From NCBI RefSeq assembly GCF_000282535.1, contig NZ_AKJC01000079.1:1-32471 (forward strand): a DNA stretch of 32,471 bases, given 5' to 3'. Position 1 is the first letter of the stretch; each line of letters begins with the position of its first letter. This DNA comes from Pseudomonas sp. GM84. GTDB taxonomy: Bacteria; Pseudomonadota; Gammaproteobacteria; Pseudomonadales; Pseudomonadaceae. A program made the translations under genes and the position numbers. Below are positions 19,234 through 27,346 of the stretch, piece after piece. The notes under the pieces were generated by a model. That model did not search any database. It saw only the letters and a program-made list of their open reading frames with translations, and was not told the DNA's origin.

Positions 19234-20160
19234 GTGAGCGCTGACTACCCTCGCGACCTGATCGGTTACGGCAACAACCCTCCTCACCCGCAATGGCCGG
19301 GCAACGCTCGCATCGCGCTGTCTTTCGTCCTCAACTACGAAGAAGGCGGCGAACGCAACATCCTGCACGGTGACAAAGAGTCCGAAGCCTTCCTGTCCGA
19401 GATGGTCGCTGCCCAGCCACTGCAGGGCCAGCGCAACATGAGCATGGAATCGCTCTACGAATACGGCAGCCGCGCCGGTGTATGGCGCCTGCTCAAGCTG
19501 TTCAAGGACAGCGGCGTACCGCTGACCGTGTTCGCCGTGGCCATGGCCGCCCAGCGCCACCCCGACGTGATCCGCGCCATGGTCGAAGCCGGCCACGAGA
19601 TCTGCAGCCACGGCTACCGCTGGATCGACTACCAGAACATGGACGAGGCCCAGGAGCGCGAGCACATGCTCGAAGCCATCCGCATCCTCACCGAACTGAC
19701 CGGCGAGCGCCCGCTGGGCTGGTACACCGGCCGCACCGGCCCGAACACCCGCCGCCTGGTGATGGAGGAAGGCAACTTCCTGTATGACAGCGACACCTAC
19801 GACGACGACCTGCCGTACTGGGAGCCGAACAACCCGACCGGCAAGCCGCACCTGGTGATCCCCTACACCCTGGACACCAACGACATGCGCTTCACCCAGG
19901 TCCAGGGCTTCAACTGCGGCGAGCAGTTCTTCCAGTACCTCAAGGACGCCTTCGACGTGCTCTACGCCGAAGGTGCCGAGGCACCGAAAATGCTCTCCAT
20001 CGGCCTGCACTGCCGCCTGGTCGGCCGCCCGGCCCGCCTGGCCGCCCTCAAGCGCTTCGTCGATTACGCCAAGAGCCACGACCAGGTCTGGTTCGCCCGT
20101 CGCGTGGACATCGCCCGCCACTGGCATACCACCCACCCGTACAAGAAAGAGAACGCCTGA
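19234..20160 (+). CDS. puuE: Allantoinase PuuE (polysaccharide-deacetylase fold)
   Basis: Hydrolyses S-allantoin to allantoate. The 308-residue protein belongs to the NodB/polysaccharide deacetylase fold in the PuuE branch, a Pseudomonas-type allantoinase unrelated to the zinc amidohydrolase AllB. Typical segments are PRDLIGYGNNPPHPQWP near the start, IALSFVLNYEEGGE where deacetylases have a metal Asp, HEICSHGYRWIDYQ, YTGRTGPNTRRLV and LHCRLVGRPAR. The start is GTG at 19234, preceded by AAGGAAG. The stop codon shares a base with the uraD ATG (TGATG), so the two are translationally coupled. Control by the TTGTATACAA operator at 19150 is likely. Confidence 0.95.
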   Translation: MSADYPRDLIGYGNNPPHPQWPGNARIALSFVLNYEEGGERNILHGDKESEAFLSEMVAAQPLQGQRNMSMESLYEYGSRAGVWRLLKLFKDSGVPLTVFAVAMAAQRHPDVIRAMVEAGHEICSHGYRWIDYQNMDEAQEREHMLEAIRILTELTGERPLGWYTGRTGPNTRRLVMEEGNFLYDSDTYDDDLPYWEPNNPTGKPHLVIPYTLDTNDMRFTQVQGFNCGEQFFQYLKDAFDVLYAEGAEAPKMLSIGLHCRLVGRPARLAALKRFVDYAKSHDQVWFARRVDIARHWHTTHPYKKENA

Positions 20161-20675
20161 TGACCGCCTTCAAGACCCTCAAGCCATCCGCCCTGGACCG
20201 TGACGCCTTCGTCAAGGCTTTCGCCGATATCTACGAGCATTCGCCGTGGGTCGCCGAAAAAGCCTATGACCTGGGCCAGCTGGGTGAACTGGACGAGATC
20301 GAGGCGCTGCACCAGCGCATGAGCGACATCCTGCTCAGCGCCAACCACGCAGACCAGCTGGCACTGATCAATGCTCACCCGGACCTCGCTGGCAAGGCCG
20401 CCATCCAGGGCGAGCTGACCGAATCGAGCACCAACGAGCAGGCCGGCGCCGGTATCCACCAGTGCACCGCCGAAGAGTTCGCCCGTTTCACCGAACTGAA
20501 CGACGCCTACAAGGCCAAGTTCCAGTTCCCGTTCATCATGGCGGTCAAGGGCAGCAACCGGCACCAGATTCTCGCCGCCTTCGAAAAACGCATCCACAAC
20601 GACGCCGATGCCGAATTCAAGGAAGCCCTGGCGCAGATCAACCTGATCGCCCTGTTCCGCCTGCTGCAGCTGTAA
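20160..20675 (+). CDS. uraD: OHCU decarboxylase UraD
   Basis: Decarboxylates OHCU to S-(+)-allantoin, giving the stereospecific product for PuuE. The 171-residue all-helical protein carries the family motifs INAHPDLAGKAA (catalytic H73) and SSTNEQAGAG (90-98, Glu 93), and the conserved block FQFPFIMAVKG. Length is normal for bacterial single-domain UraD. The ATG overlaps the puuE stop by one base. It acts between HiuH and PuuE in the pathway although it is encoded after puuE. A 49-base gap precedes allA. Confidence 0.96.
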   Translation: MTAFKTLKPSALDRDAFVKAFADIYEHSPWVAEKAYDLGQLGELDEIEALHQRMSDILLSANHADQLALINAHPDLAGKAAIQGELTESSTNEQAGAGIHQCTAEEFARFTELNDAYKAKFQFPFIMAVKGSNRHQILAAFEKRIHNDADAEFKEALAQINLIALFRLLQL

Positions 20676-20724
20676 GCAACAGCCGAACCTTTTTCAGTAC
20701 AACGAACATATAAGAGAGACCCGC

Positions 20725-21228
20725 ATGCGCACCCTGATGATCGAGCCCCTGACCAAAGAAGCCTTCGCCCAATTCGGAGACGTGATCGAAACCGACGGCA
20801 GCGACCACTTCATGATCAACAACGGCTCGACCATGCGCTTCCACAAGCTCGCCGCGGTCGAGACCGCCGAGCCTGAGGACAAGGCGATCATCAGCATCTT
20901 CCGCGCCGACGCGCAGGACATGCCGCTGACCGTGCGCATGCTGGAACGCCATCCGCTGGGCAGCCAGGCTTTCATCCCGCTGCTCGGCAACCCCTTTCTG
21001 ATCGTGGTCGCGCCCGTTGGCGATGCACCTGTATCAGGCTTGGTCCGTGCCTTCCGTAGTAATGGCAGGCAGGGCGTCAATTACCATCGCGGCGTCTGGC
21101 ACCACCCGGTGCTGACGATCGAAAAGCGGGATGATTTCCTGGTGGTTGATCGCAGTGGTTCTGGCAACAACTGCGATGAGCATTACTTCACCGAGGAACA
21201 GATGCTGATCCTCAATCCCCACCAATAA
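20725..21228 (+). CDS. allA: Ureidoglycolate lyase AllA
   Basis: Splits ureidoglycolate into glyoxylate and urea. The 167-residue cupin-like protein matches the AllA family: MIEPLTKEAFAQFGDVIE at the N-terminus, ISIFRADAQDMP, MLERHPLGSQAFIPL, VNYHRGVWHHP and FLVVDRSG. The ATG at 20725 follows AAGAGAGAC. It sits directly after uraD; the expected producer of ureidoglycolate (allantoicase) is absent from this operon. The glyoxylate formed can enter the gcl-hyi-glxR route encoded at the right end of the window. Confidence 0.95.
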   Translation: MRTLMIEPLTKEAFAQFGDVIETDGSDHFMINNGSTMRFHKLAAVETAEPEDKAIISIFRADAQDMPLTVRMLERHPLGSQAFIPLLGNPFLIVVAPVGDAPVSGLVRAFRSNGRQGVNYHRGVWHHPVLTIEKRDDFLVVDRSGSGNNCDEHYFTEEQMLILNPHQ

Positions 21229-21236
21229 GAAAAGGT

Positions 21237-21256
21237 CAGTCATCTAACGGTGACTG
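21237..21256 (+). promoter_or_regulatory. Inverted repeat in the allA-puuD gap
   Basis: CAGTCA (21237-21242) and TGACTG (21251-21256) flank an 8-base spacer, immediately before the puuD ribosome site AGAGG (21259-21263). It could be a small mRNA hairpin or a protein site; no function is shown. Confidence 0.35.
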
Positions 21257-21271
21257 GCAGAGGTACATACT

Positions 21272-22600
21272 GTGGAAGCACACCTTCACGAATGGCTGAA
21301 CCTGAGCATTCGCTGGGTTCACATGATCACCGGTGTCGCCTGGATCGGTGCATCGTTCTACTTCGTCTGGCTGGAGAACCACCTGAACCGAAGCAACCCG
21401 CGCGATGGGTTGTCGGGTGATCTCTGGGCAATTCACGGCGGTGGTATCTACCACCTGGAGAAATACAAACTCGCACCCCCGAAAATGCCCGAGAACCTGC
21501 ACTGGTTCAAATGGGAAGCCTACTTCACCTGGATGTCCGGTATCGCCCTGCTGTGCGTGGTGTTCTACTGGAACCCGGCCCTGTACCTGCTGGCACCTGG
21601 CAGCACCCTGAGCGGTGCCGAAGGCGTGGCCATCGGTATCGGCTCGCTGATCGCCGGCTGGTTCATCTACGACTTCCTGTGCGACTCGCCCCTGGGCAAG
21701 AAGCCAGCGCTGCTCGGCGGTGTACTGTTCGTGCTGATCATCGCCGCCTGCTGGGGCTTCAGCCTGGTGTTCAGCGGCCGTGGTGCGTACCTGCACACTG
21801 GCGCGATCATCGGCACCATCATGGTCGGTAACGTGTTCCGCATCATCATGCCGGCCCAGCGCCAGTTGGTGGCGGCGATCGAGAACAACCAGACGCCCGA
21901 CCCGGTACTGCCGGCCAAAGGCCTGCTGCGCTCGCGTCACAACAACTACTTCACCCTGCCGGTGCTGTTCATCATGATCAGCAACCACTTCCCGAGCACC
22001 TACGGTAGCCAGTACAACTGGCTGATCCTGGCCGGTATCGCAGTAGCCGCGGTTCTGATCCGCCACTACTTCAACACCCGCCACGACAGCAACAAGTACG
22101 CCTGGACCTTGCCTGTCGGCGCTCTGGCAATGATCTGCCTGGCTTATGTCACCGGCCCCAAGCCGATGGCTGTTGCGCCTGAGCAGGCTGCGGCGAAGGT
22201 CGAGTACCAACCGCTGCCGGCAACCGCAGTGGGTGGCAAGACCGCTGCCGAGCAGCGTGCCGAGGACGCCGCCAAGGCCGCCGAAGCGCCTGCCGCACCG
22301 GCAGAAGCACCGGCCCAGGCCACTGCGCAAGCAGGTGGCGGCGCCTTCGACAAGATCCACACCGTCATCCAGGAACGCTGCACCGTGTGCCACTCGCAGA
22401 AGCCGACCAGCCCACTGTTCAGCGCCGCCCCTGCCGGCGTGATGTTCGACACCCCGCAGCAGATCCAGGCCCAGGCCGCGCGCATCCAAGCGCAAGCGGT
22501 CGCCAGCCAGATCATGCCGCTGGGCAACATCACCCAGATGACCGCCGAAGAGCGCAAGCTGGTCGGTGACTGGATCGCCAAAGGCGCGCAGGTCAACTGA
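21272..22600 (+). CDS. puuD: Membrane urate oxidase PuuD with cytochrome c domain
   Basis: Oxidises urate to 5-hydroxyisourate at the inner membrane, sending electrons to a haem instead of directly to oxygen as soluble uricases do. The 442-residue protein has an N-terminal membrane region of about eight helices (residues 10-295) rich in conserved His and Trp (IRWVHMITGVAWIGASFYF, HGGGIYHLEKYK, LRSRHNNYFTLPVLFIMISNHF). An Ala/Pro/Gln linker (about 300-355) leads to a C-terminal cytochrome c domain with a CTVCH haem site (370-374) and a likely axial Met in QIMPLGN (M415). The start is GTG at 21272, with AGAGG 8 bases upstream. It fills the urate oxidase step between Xdh and HiuH. No soluble uricase or FAD-type HpxO is seen in the window. 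Confidence 0.93.
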   Translation: MEAHLHEWLNLSIRWVHMITGVAWIGASFYFVWLENHLNRSNPRDGLSGDLWAIHGGGIYHLEKYKLAPPKMPENLHWFKWEAYFTWMSGIALLCVVFYWNPALYLLAPGSTLSGAEGVAIGIGSLIAGWFIYDFLCDSPLGKKPALLGGVLFVLIIAACWGFSLVFSGRGAYLHTGAIIGTIMVGNVFRIIMPAQRQLVAAIENNQTPDPVLPAKGLLRSRHNNYFTLPVLFIMISNHFPSTYGSQYNWLILAGIAVAAVLIRHYFNTRHDSNKYAWTLPVGALAMICLAYVTGPKPMAVAPEQAAAKVEYQPLPATAVGGKTAAEQRAEDAAKAAEAPAAPAEAPAQATAQAGGGAFDKIHTVIQERCTVCHSQKPTSPLFSAAPAGVMFDTPQQIQAQAARIQAQAVASQIMPLGNITQMTAEERKLVGDWIAKGAQVN

Positions 22601-22615
22601 TACACCTCTCCCACC

Positions 22616-22680
22616 GGGGCGTCCGCGCGCCCCTGTGGGAGCGGCCTTGCGCCGCGAATGGGCCGGCACTGCCGGCCCAA
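22616..22680. repeat. Single REP with adjoining hairpins after puuD
   Basis: GGGGCG-N6-CGCCCC (22616-22633) is followed by a single REP arm (CTGTGGGAGCGGCCTTGCGC from 22633) and a perfect 8-bp hairpin GGGCCGGC-ACT-GCCGGCCC (22660-22678). There is no T-run, so partial termination or mRNA 3'-end protection is more likely than full termination. Confidence 0.6.
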
Positions 22681-22772
22681 GTTACAAGAAACACGCAACA
22701 AGCAAGCATCGAGCGACCAGGCCTGAGCCTGGCGCTTGGATCCGAGAATAAAAACAAAACTCGAGGTGCTGC

Positions 22773-24128
22773 ATGTCCGAGTCACGCAAGGCGTACATTC
22801 CCGTTGCGCCGCCGCGAGAGCCTCTGCCCCTGTTCCAACTGATCCTGGTAGGCCTGCAACACGTTCTGCTGATGTACGGAGGTGCGATTGCCGTGCCTTT
22901 GATCATTGGCCAGGCGGCCGGATTGTCCCGTGAAGAAGTCGCTTTCCTGATCAACGCCGACCTGCTGGTCGCCGGCGTCGCCACCATCATCCAGTCGTTC
23001 GGTATCGGCCCGGTAGGGATCCGCATGCCGGTGATGATGGGCGCCAGTTTCGCCGCCGTCGGCAGCATGGTGGCCATGGCCGGCATGCCCGGCGTAGGCC
23101 TGCAGGGGATCTTCGGCGCGACCATCGCTGCCGGGTTCTTCGGCATGCTGATCGCGCCGTTCATGTCCAAGGTGGTGCGCTTCTTCCCACCGCTGGTCAC
23201 CGGTACCGTCATCACCTCGATCGGCCTGTCGCTGTTCCCGGTCGCGGTCAACTGGGCCGGTGGCGGGCATGAGGCAGAAGCCTTCGGCTCGCCGATCTAC
23301 CTGATGGTGGCTGGCCTGGTACTGGCGGTGATCCTGCTGATCAACCGCTTCATGCGCGGTTTCTGGGTCAACGTCTCGGTACTGGTGGGCATGGGCCTGG
23401 GCTACATCCTGGCCGGTTCCATCGGCATGGTCGACCTGTCTGGCCTGAATGAAGCACCGTGGCTGCAAGTGGTGACCCCACTGCACTTCGGCATGCCGAC
23501 CTTCAGCCTGGCGCCGATCCTGTCGATGTGCCTGGTGGTGGTGATCATCTTCGTCGAGTCCACGGGCATGTTCCTCGCCCTGGGCAAGGTGACTGATCGT
23601 GAAGTGACACCCGGGATGCTCCGCCGTGGCCTGCTGTGCGACGCCGGTGCGTCGTTCATCGCCGGTTTCTTCAACACTTTCACCCACTCCTCGTTCGCGC
23701 AGAACATCGGCCTGGTGCAGATGACCGGGGTACGCTGCCGCTTCGTCACCATCGTGGCCGGCGCGCTGCTGATCCTGCTCAGCCTGCTGCCCAAGGCGGC
23801 CTTCCTGATCGCCTCGATCCCGCCTGCGGTACTGGGCGGCGCGTCCATCGCCATGTTCGGCATGGTCACCGCCACCGGGATCAAGATCCTCCAGGAAGCC
23901 GACATTGGCGACCGCCGCAACCAGCTGCTGGTTGCGGTCAGCGTCGGCTTTGGCCTGATCCCCGTGGTCCGGCCGGAGTTCTTCGCGCAGATGCCGCAGT
24001 GGATGGAACCCATCACCCACAGCGGCATCGCCATGGCCACGGTCAGCGCCCTGGTACTGAACGTGCTGTTCAACATCCTCGGTGGTGCCGACCGCGCCGC
24101 ACACAACGACGCCTGTCACCAGCATTGA
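22773..24128 (+). CDS. NCS2/NAT-family urate or xanthine permease
   Basis: Inner-membrane proton-coupled symporter of 451 residues with about 14 helices. The nucleobase-ascorbate transporter signature is present as QNIGLVQMTG, preceded by NTFTHSSFA. The helix-8 acidic motif is VVIIFVESTGMFLALG. These features place it with bacterial xanthine/urate carriers (XanQ, UacT) rather than UraA. Its position right after puuD, in the same direction, favours urate or xanthine as substrate. The ATG at 22773 follows GAGG. Substrate assignment rests on motif and context only. Confidence 0.92.
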   Translation: MSESRKAYIPVAPPREPLPLFQLILVGLQHVLLMYGGAIAVPLIIGQAAGLSREEVAFLINADLLVAGVATIIQSFGIGPVGIRMPVMMGASFAAVGSMVAMAGMPGVGLQGIFGATIAAGFFGMLIAPFMSKVVRFFPPLVTGTVITSIGLSLFPVAVNWAGGGHEAEAFGSPIYLMVAGLVLAVILLINRFMRGFWVNVSVLVGMGLGYILAGSIGMVDLSGLNEAPWLQVVTPLHFGMPTFSLAPILSMCLVVVIIFVESTGMFLALGKVTDREVTPGMLRRGLLCDAGASFIAGFFNTFTHSSFAQNIGLVQMTGVRCRFVTIVAGALLILLSLLPKAAFLIASIPPAVLGGASIAMFGMVTATGIKILQEADIGDRRNQLLVAVSVGFGLIPVVRPEFFAQMPQWMEPITHSGIAMATVSALVLNVLFNILGGADRAAHNDACHQH

Positions 24129-24266
24129 GCCCGACGGGGCGGCACAGGTTGCCGCCCCTGCTCATACCCGAAAACGCTGCACCGTCGGCCCGCCGGAATG
24201 GGCCGCCCGGGGCGCCTGCGCGCCAAAAAAACCGCCAACAAAAACAATAAGTCCGGGAATCACAAC

Positions 24267-25052
24267 ATGAAGCGCATCGCATCAAGCCTGCTGTTGGGCA
24301 GCAGCCTGCTGGCCACCCTCCCCGCCCACGCAGGCGAATGGCTGCTGTGGCATGGCGAAAGCCTGACCTATCTGTACGGCAAAGACTTCAAGGTCAACCC
24401 CGACATCCAGCAGACCATCACCTTCGAGCACGCCAACAAATGGAAGTACGGCGACACGTTCATGTTCGTCGACAAGATCTTCTACAACGGCAAGCCCGAC
24501 CGCAACAAAGGCGTGACCACCTACTACGGTGAGTTCAGCCCGCGCCTGTCGTTCGGCAAGATCCTCGACCAGAAGCTGTCCTTCGGCCCGATCAAGGACG
24601 TGCTGCTGGCCATGACCTACGAAAGCGGCGAAGGCGACAACGAGGCCTACCTGATCGGCCCCGGCTTCGACCTGGACATTCCCGGCTTCAACTACTTCAC
24701 CCTCAATTTCTACGTACGCAACACCGAAGGCAGCCGCCCAGGCGACAACGTCTGGCAGATCACCCCCGGCTGGTCGTACACCATCCCGGTGGGCAAATCC
24801 GACATTCTGATCGACGGTTACATGGACTGGGTGACCGACAACGACGAAACCCGTCGCGGCACCTACCACGCCAACCTGCACTTCAACCCGCAGGTCAAGT
24901 ACGACCTGGGCAAGGCCCTGAACCTGGGCGCCAAACAGCTCTACGTGGGCTTTGAGTACAGCTATTGGAAGGACAAGTACGGCATCGACAGCCGCGGCAA
25001 CCTGGAAAGCAATCAGAGCGTGGCCAGTGCGCTGATCAAGGTGCATTTCTAA
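24267..25052 (+). CDS. Tsx/OmpK-type outer-membrane channel, copy 1
   Basis: Probable outer-membrane beta-barrel for nucleosides or related purine compounds. The 261-residue precursor has a signal peptide (MKRIASSLLLGSSLLATLPAHA, cleaved before GEW), alternating amphipathic strands and a C-terminal Phe (KVHF) typical for barrel assembly. Family markers are LTYLYGKDFKVNP, TTYYGEFSPRLSFGK, NVWQITPGWSYTIPVG and NLHFNPQVKYDLGK. I start at the ATG 24267, since it begins the signal peptide; the open frame extends upstream to 24198 without meaning. It follows the urate/xanthine permease by 138 bases and precedes a paralogue about three quarters identical by eye. Confidence 0.9.
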   Translation: MKRIASSLLLGSSLLATLPAHAGEWLLWHGESLTYLYGKDFKVNPDIQQTITFEHANKWKYGDTFMFVDKIFYNGKPDRNKGVTTYYGEFSPRLSFGKILDQKLSFGPIKDVLLAMTYESGEGDNEAYLIGPGFDLDIPGFNYFTLNFYVRNTEGSRPGDNVWQITPGWSYTIPVGKSDILIDGYMDWVTDNDETRRGTYHANLHFNPQVKYDLGKALNLGAKQLYVGFEYSYWKDKYGIDSRGNLESNQSVASALIKVHF

Positions 25053-25406
25053 AAATCTGACCGATTGCACAAGTTTGATCTACCCTGCTCCAGGATGGAG
25101 CACTTGAGGCCGGGCGCGCAAGCCAGTAATCTGCGCGCCCCCTCGATCAGGGCAGGACGGATTCTGCCTGCGTTTACTGACCGCTCAGTCAATGAATTCG
25201 GGCGGTTGGCCAACGTGTTGCCAGCCTGAAATACCCATTTTCATCCGTTCAGAACGAGTCGAGCAGGACCGTTGTAGCCAGCCCGGAAAAGTTGGCGCAA
25301 CTCTTGCCAAACAGCTGTGGCCTATCGAAAAAAGCTGACTCAAAAGACAAGAACAGCGCCTTTACGAGCGCTGACAACAGATCAAAACAAGGGAGCGACT
25401 CTCGCA
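25053..25406. other. Intergenic region between the two Tsx genes
   Basis: This 354-base gap has no credible gene. It holds ATTGCACAAGT (25064-25074), similar to the dyad in the first GntR promoter. It also has a perfect 9-bp hairpin GGGCGCGCA/TGCGCGCCC (25112-25120 and 25132-25140) without a T-run, and a TGAC-N6-GTCA operator (25178-25191). The second Tsx gene therefore seems to be controlled separately from the first. Confidence 0.6.
25178..25191. promoter_or_regulatory. TGAC-N6-GTCA operator upstream of second Tsx gene
   Basis: TGAC-CGCTCA-GTCA lies within TTTACTGACCGCTCAGTCAA, which also looks like a classical TetR-family operator. It is 215 bases before the ATG and has the same half-sites and spacing as the two sites at xdhA (8017-8053). 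Confidence 0.5.
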
Positions 25407-26189
25407 ATGCGTACCATCAACAGCCTGATTCTCGCGGGCGGCCTGCTGGCCTGCGGCCCCACCTTCGCCGGCGACCTGCTGCAGTGGCAGAACAACAGCC
25501 TGACCTACCTCTGGGGCAAGAACTTCAAGGTCAACCCCGAGGTCCAGCAGACAGTCACCTTCGAGCACGCCGATGGCTGGAAGTACGGCGACAACTTCTT
25601 CTTCGTCGACAAGATCTTCTACAACGGCCAGAAGGACTTCAACAACGGCGACAACACCTACTACGGTGAATTCAGCCCGCGCCTGTCGTTCGGCAAGATC
25701 TTCGACCAGAAGATGGAGTTCGGCCCGGTCAAGGACGTGCTGCTGGCCATGACCTACGAGTTCGGCGAGGGTGACACCGAGTCCTACCTGATCGGCCCTG
25801 GCTTCGACCTGGCCATCCCGGGCTTCGACTACTTCCAGCTGAACTTCTACAACCGCACCACCGAAGGCAGCCGCGCGGGCGACAACGTCTGGCAGATCAC
25901 CCCGGTGTGGTCCTACACCATTCCTGTGGGGTCGTCCGATATCCTCATCGACGGCTTCATGGACTGGGTCGTCGACAACGACGAGAACAGCCGTGGTGAA
26001 TACCACGCCAACCTGCACTTCAACCCGCAGGTCAAATATGACCTGGGCAAGGCGTTGCACCTGGGCGAGAAGCAGCTGTACGTCGGTTTCGAGTACGACT
26101 ACTGGAAGAACAAGTACGGGATCAAGGATTCCGATGCGTTCACCACCGACCAGAACACTGCAAGTTTCCTGGTCAAGGTTCACTTCTGA
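25407..26189 (+). CDS. Tsx/OmpK-type outer-membrane channel, copy 2
   Basis: Second member of a tandem pair, 260 residues. The signal peptide is MRTINSLILAGGLLACGPTFA, with the mature protein starting at GDLL. The barrel repeats most of copy 1 (LTYLWGKNFKVNP, FVDKIFYNG, YYGEFSPRLSFGK, NLHFNPQVKYDLGKAL, final KVHF). Differences cluster in segments likely to be loops, for example QNNS versus HGES near the start, KDFNNGDN versus PDRNKGVT, and the segment before the last strand. The ATG at 25407 has GGGAG upstream; the frame is open back to 25317 without domain support. A separate upstream operator suggests it is not simply co-expressed with copy 1. Confidence 0.9.
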   Translation: MRTINSLILAGGLLACGPTFAGDLLQWQNNSLTYLWGKNFKVNPEVQQTVTFEHADGWKYGDNFFFVDKIFYNGQKDFNNGDNTYYGEFSPRLSFGKIFDQKMEFGPVKDVLLAMTYEFGEGDTESYLIGPGFDLAIPGFDYFQLNFYNRTTEGSRAGDNVWQITPVWSYTIPVGSSDILIDGFMDWVVDNDENSRGEYHANLHFNPQVKYDLGKALHLGEKQLYVGFEYDYWKNKYGIKDSDAFTTDQNTASFLVKVHF

Positions 26190-26194
26190 TTGTC

Positions 26195-26211
26195 GGGCCG
26201 CTTTGCGGCCC
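26195..26211 (+). terminator. Hairpin after second Tsx gene
   Basis: GGGCCGC-TTT-GCGGCCC directly follows the stop codon (26187-26189). No T-run follows. The same TTT-looped form occurs after glxR at 32447-32463. It is probably a weak terminator or 3'-protecting stem. Confidence 0.45.
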
Positions 26212-26212
26212 A

Positions 26213-26292
26213 TCGCGGCTGAAGCCGCTCCTACAAGGACCGCGTAAAACCTGTAGGAGCGGCTTTAGCCGCGATCCGGGGCTCTGCCCCGG
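26213..26292. repeat. REP doublet with terminal hairpin between Tsx and DUF808 genes
   Basis: Inverted arms TCGCGGCTGAAGCCGCTCCT (from 26213) and AGGAGCGGCTTTAGCCGCGA (ending 26274) form a third REP class. A perfect 7-bp stem CCGGGGC-TCT-GCCCCGG (26276-26292) follows. They lie between convergent genes and could serve both as a 3' end. Confidence 0.8.
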
Positions 26293-26301
26293 CCATTCAC
26301 A

Positions 26302-27216
26302 TCAGGTTGCGGGCTTAACAGCACGCCAGAGCTTCCCCACAACTGCCACTACCGCCAACACCACGGCACCCGCGACAATCCCCACGCCACCATTGAGCAA
26401 CGCTCCCGTCAGCGCCCCGCCCCGCCCTTCGCTGAATGCCTCGATGGCGTGATGCAACGGCTCGATGCCATGCACGAGAATCCCGCCACCAACCAGAAAC
26501 ATCGCCGCAGTACCGATCACCGACAGGCTTTTCATCATGTACGGCGCAGCACGCAGGATGCCATTACCTACCGCCTGGGAAACTTTCGAAGCCTTCTGGG
26601 TCATCCACAACCCCAGGTCATCGAGCTTGACGATGCCACCCACCAGCCCGTAAACCCCGACGGTCATGATGATGGCGATCCCCGACAGGACGATGATCTG
26701 CTGGCTCAGCGGCGCATCCGCCACCGTGCCCAGGGTAATGGCAATGATCTCTGCCGACAGGATGAAGTCGGTGCGCACCGCGCCCTTGATCTTGGTCTTC
26801 TCAAAGGCCACCAGGTCGACATTCGGATCGGCCACGGCCTCGGCCCGCACGCTGTGCTCCGCCGCCTCCTCTTGCTTGCTGTGCAAGAACTTGTGCGCCA
26901 GCTTCTCGAAGCCCTCGAAACACAGGTAGGCACCGCCGATCATCAGCAACGGCGTCACCGCCCATGGGATGAACGCGCTGATCAGCAGCGCTGCCGGTAC
27001 CAGGATCGCCTTGTTGATGAACGAGCCCTTGGCCACCGCCCAGACCACCGGGATCTCGCGCTCGGCGCGCACACCGGTGACCTGCTGGGCATTGAGCGCC
27101 AGGTCGTCGCCGAGCACGCCTGCGGTCTTTTTCGCCGCCATTTTGGTCATCAGCGAGACGTCGTCGAGTACCGTGGCGATGTCATCGATCAGTACCAGTA
27201 GACTGCTGCCTGCCAT
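26302..27216 (-). CDS. DUF808 family inner-membrane protein (YedI-like)
   Basis: Membrane protein of 304 residues in the DUF808/YedI family, whose function is not established. It starts [25 protein letters not shown], followed by a soluble stretch ([22 protein letters not shown]) and several hydrophobic segments ([98 protein letters not shown]). I chose the ATG at 27216, which has GGGAAG upstream and matches the family start; 28 extra codons upstream lack support. It is divergent from the TetR gene and does not obviously belong to purine metabolism. Confidence 0.9.
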   Translation of the reverse strand: MAGSSLLVLIDDIATVLDDVSLMTKMAAKKTAGVLGDDLALNAQQVTGVRAEREIPVVWAVAKGSFINKAILVPAALLISAFIPWAVTPLLMIGGAYLCFEGFEKLAHKFLHSKQEEAAEHSVRAEAVADPNVDLVAFEKTKIKGAVRTDFILSAEIIAITLGTVADAPLSQQIIVLSGIAIIMTVGVYGLVGGIVKLDDLGLWMTQKASKVSQAVGNGILRAAPYMMKSLSVIGTAAMFLVGGGILVHGIEPLHHAIEAFSEGRGGALTGALLNGGVGIVAGAVVLAVVAVVGKLWRAVKPAT

Positions 27217-27270
27217 GTTTGTCGCTTCCCGTTGAATGAATGGGCCGGAGTCTAGCCGAAAGTCGCTGCC

Positions 27271-27320
27271 TTGAGCGCTTGTCGGAGGCGGTGCTACCAT
27301 GGCCGGTCACCTTAGAGGTG
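27271..27320 (+). promoter_or_regulatory. Candidate promoter region of the TetR gene
   Basis: TTGAGC (27271-27276) and TACCAT (27295-27300) are a possible -35/-10 pair with an 18-base spacer. A short dyad CACC-TTAGA-GGTG (27308-27320) lies just downstream. No TGAC-N6-GTCA copy is present here, so autoregulation through that motif is not supported. Confidence 0.3.
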
Positions 27321-27346
27321 GCCAGACACGAGGAAGATCCCCGACC

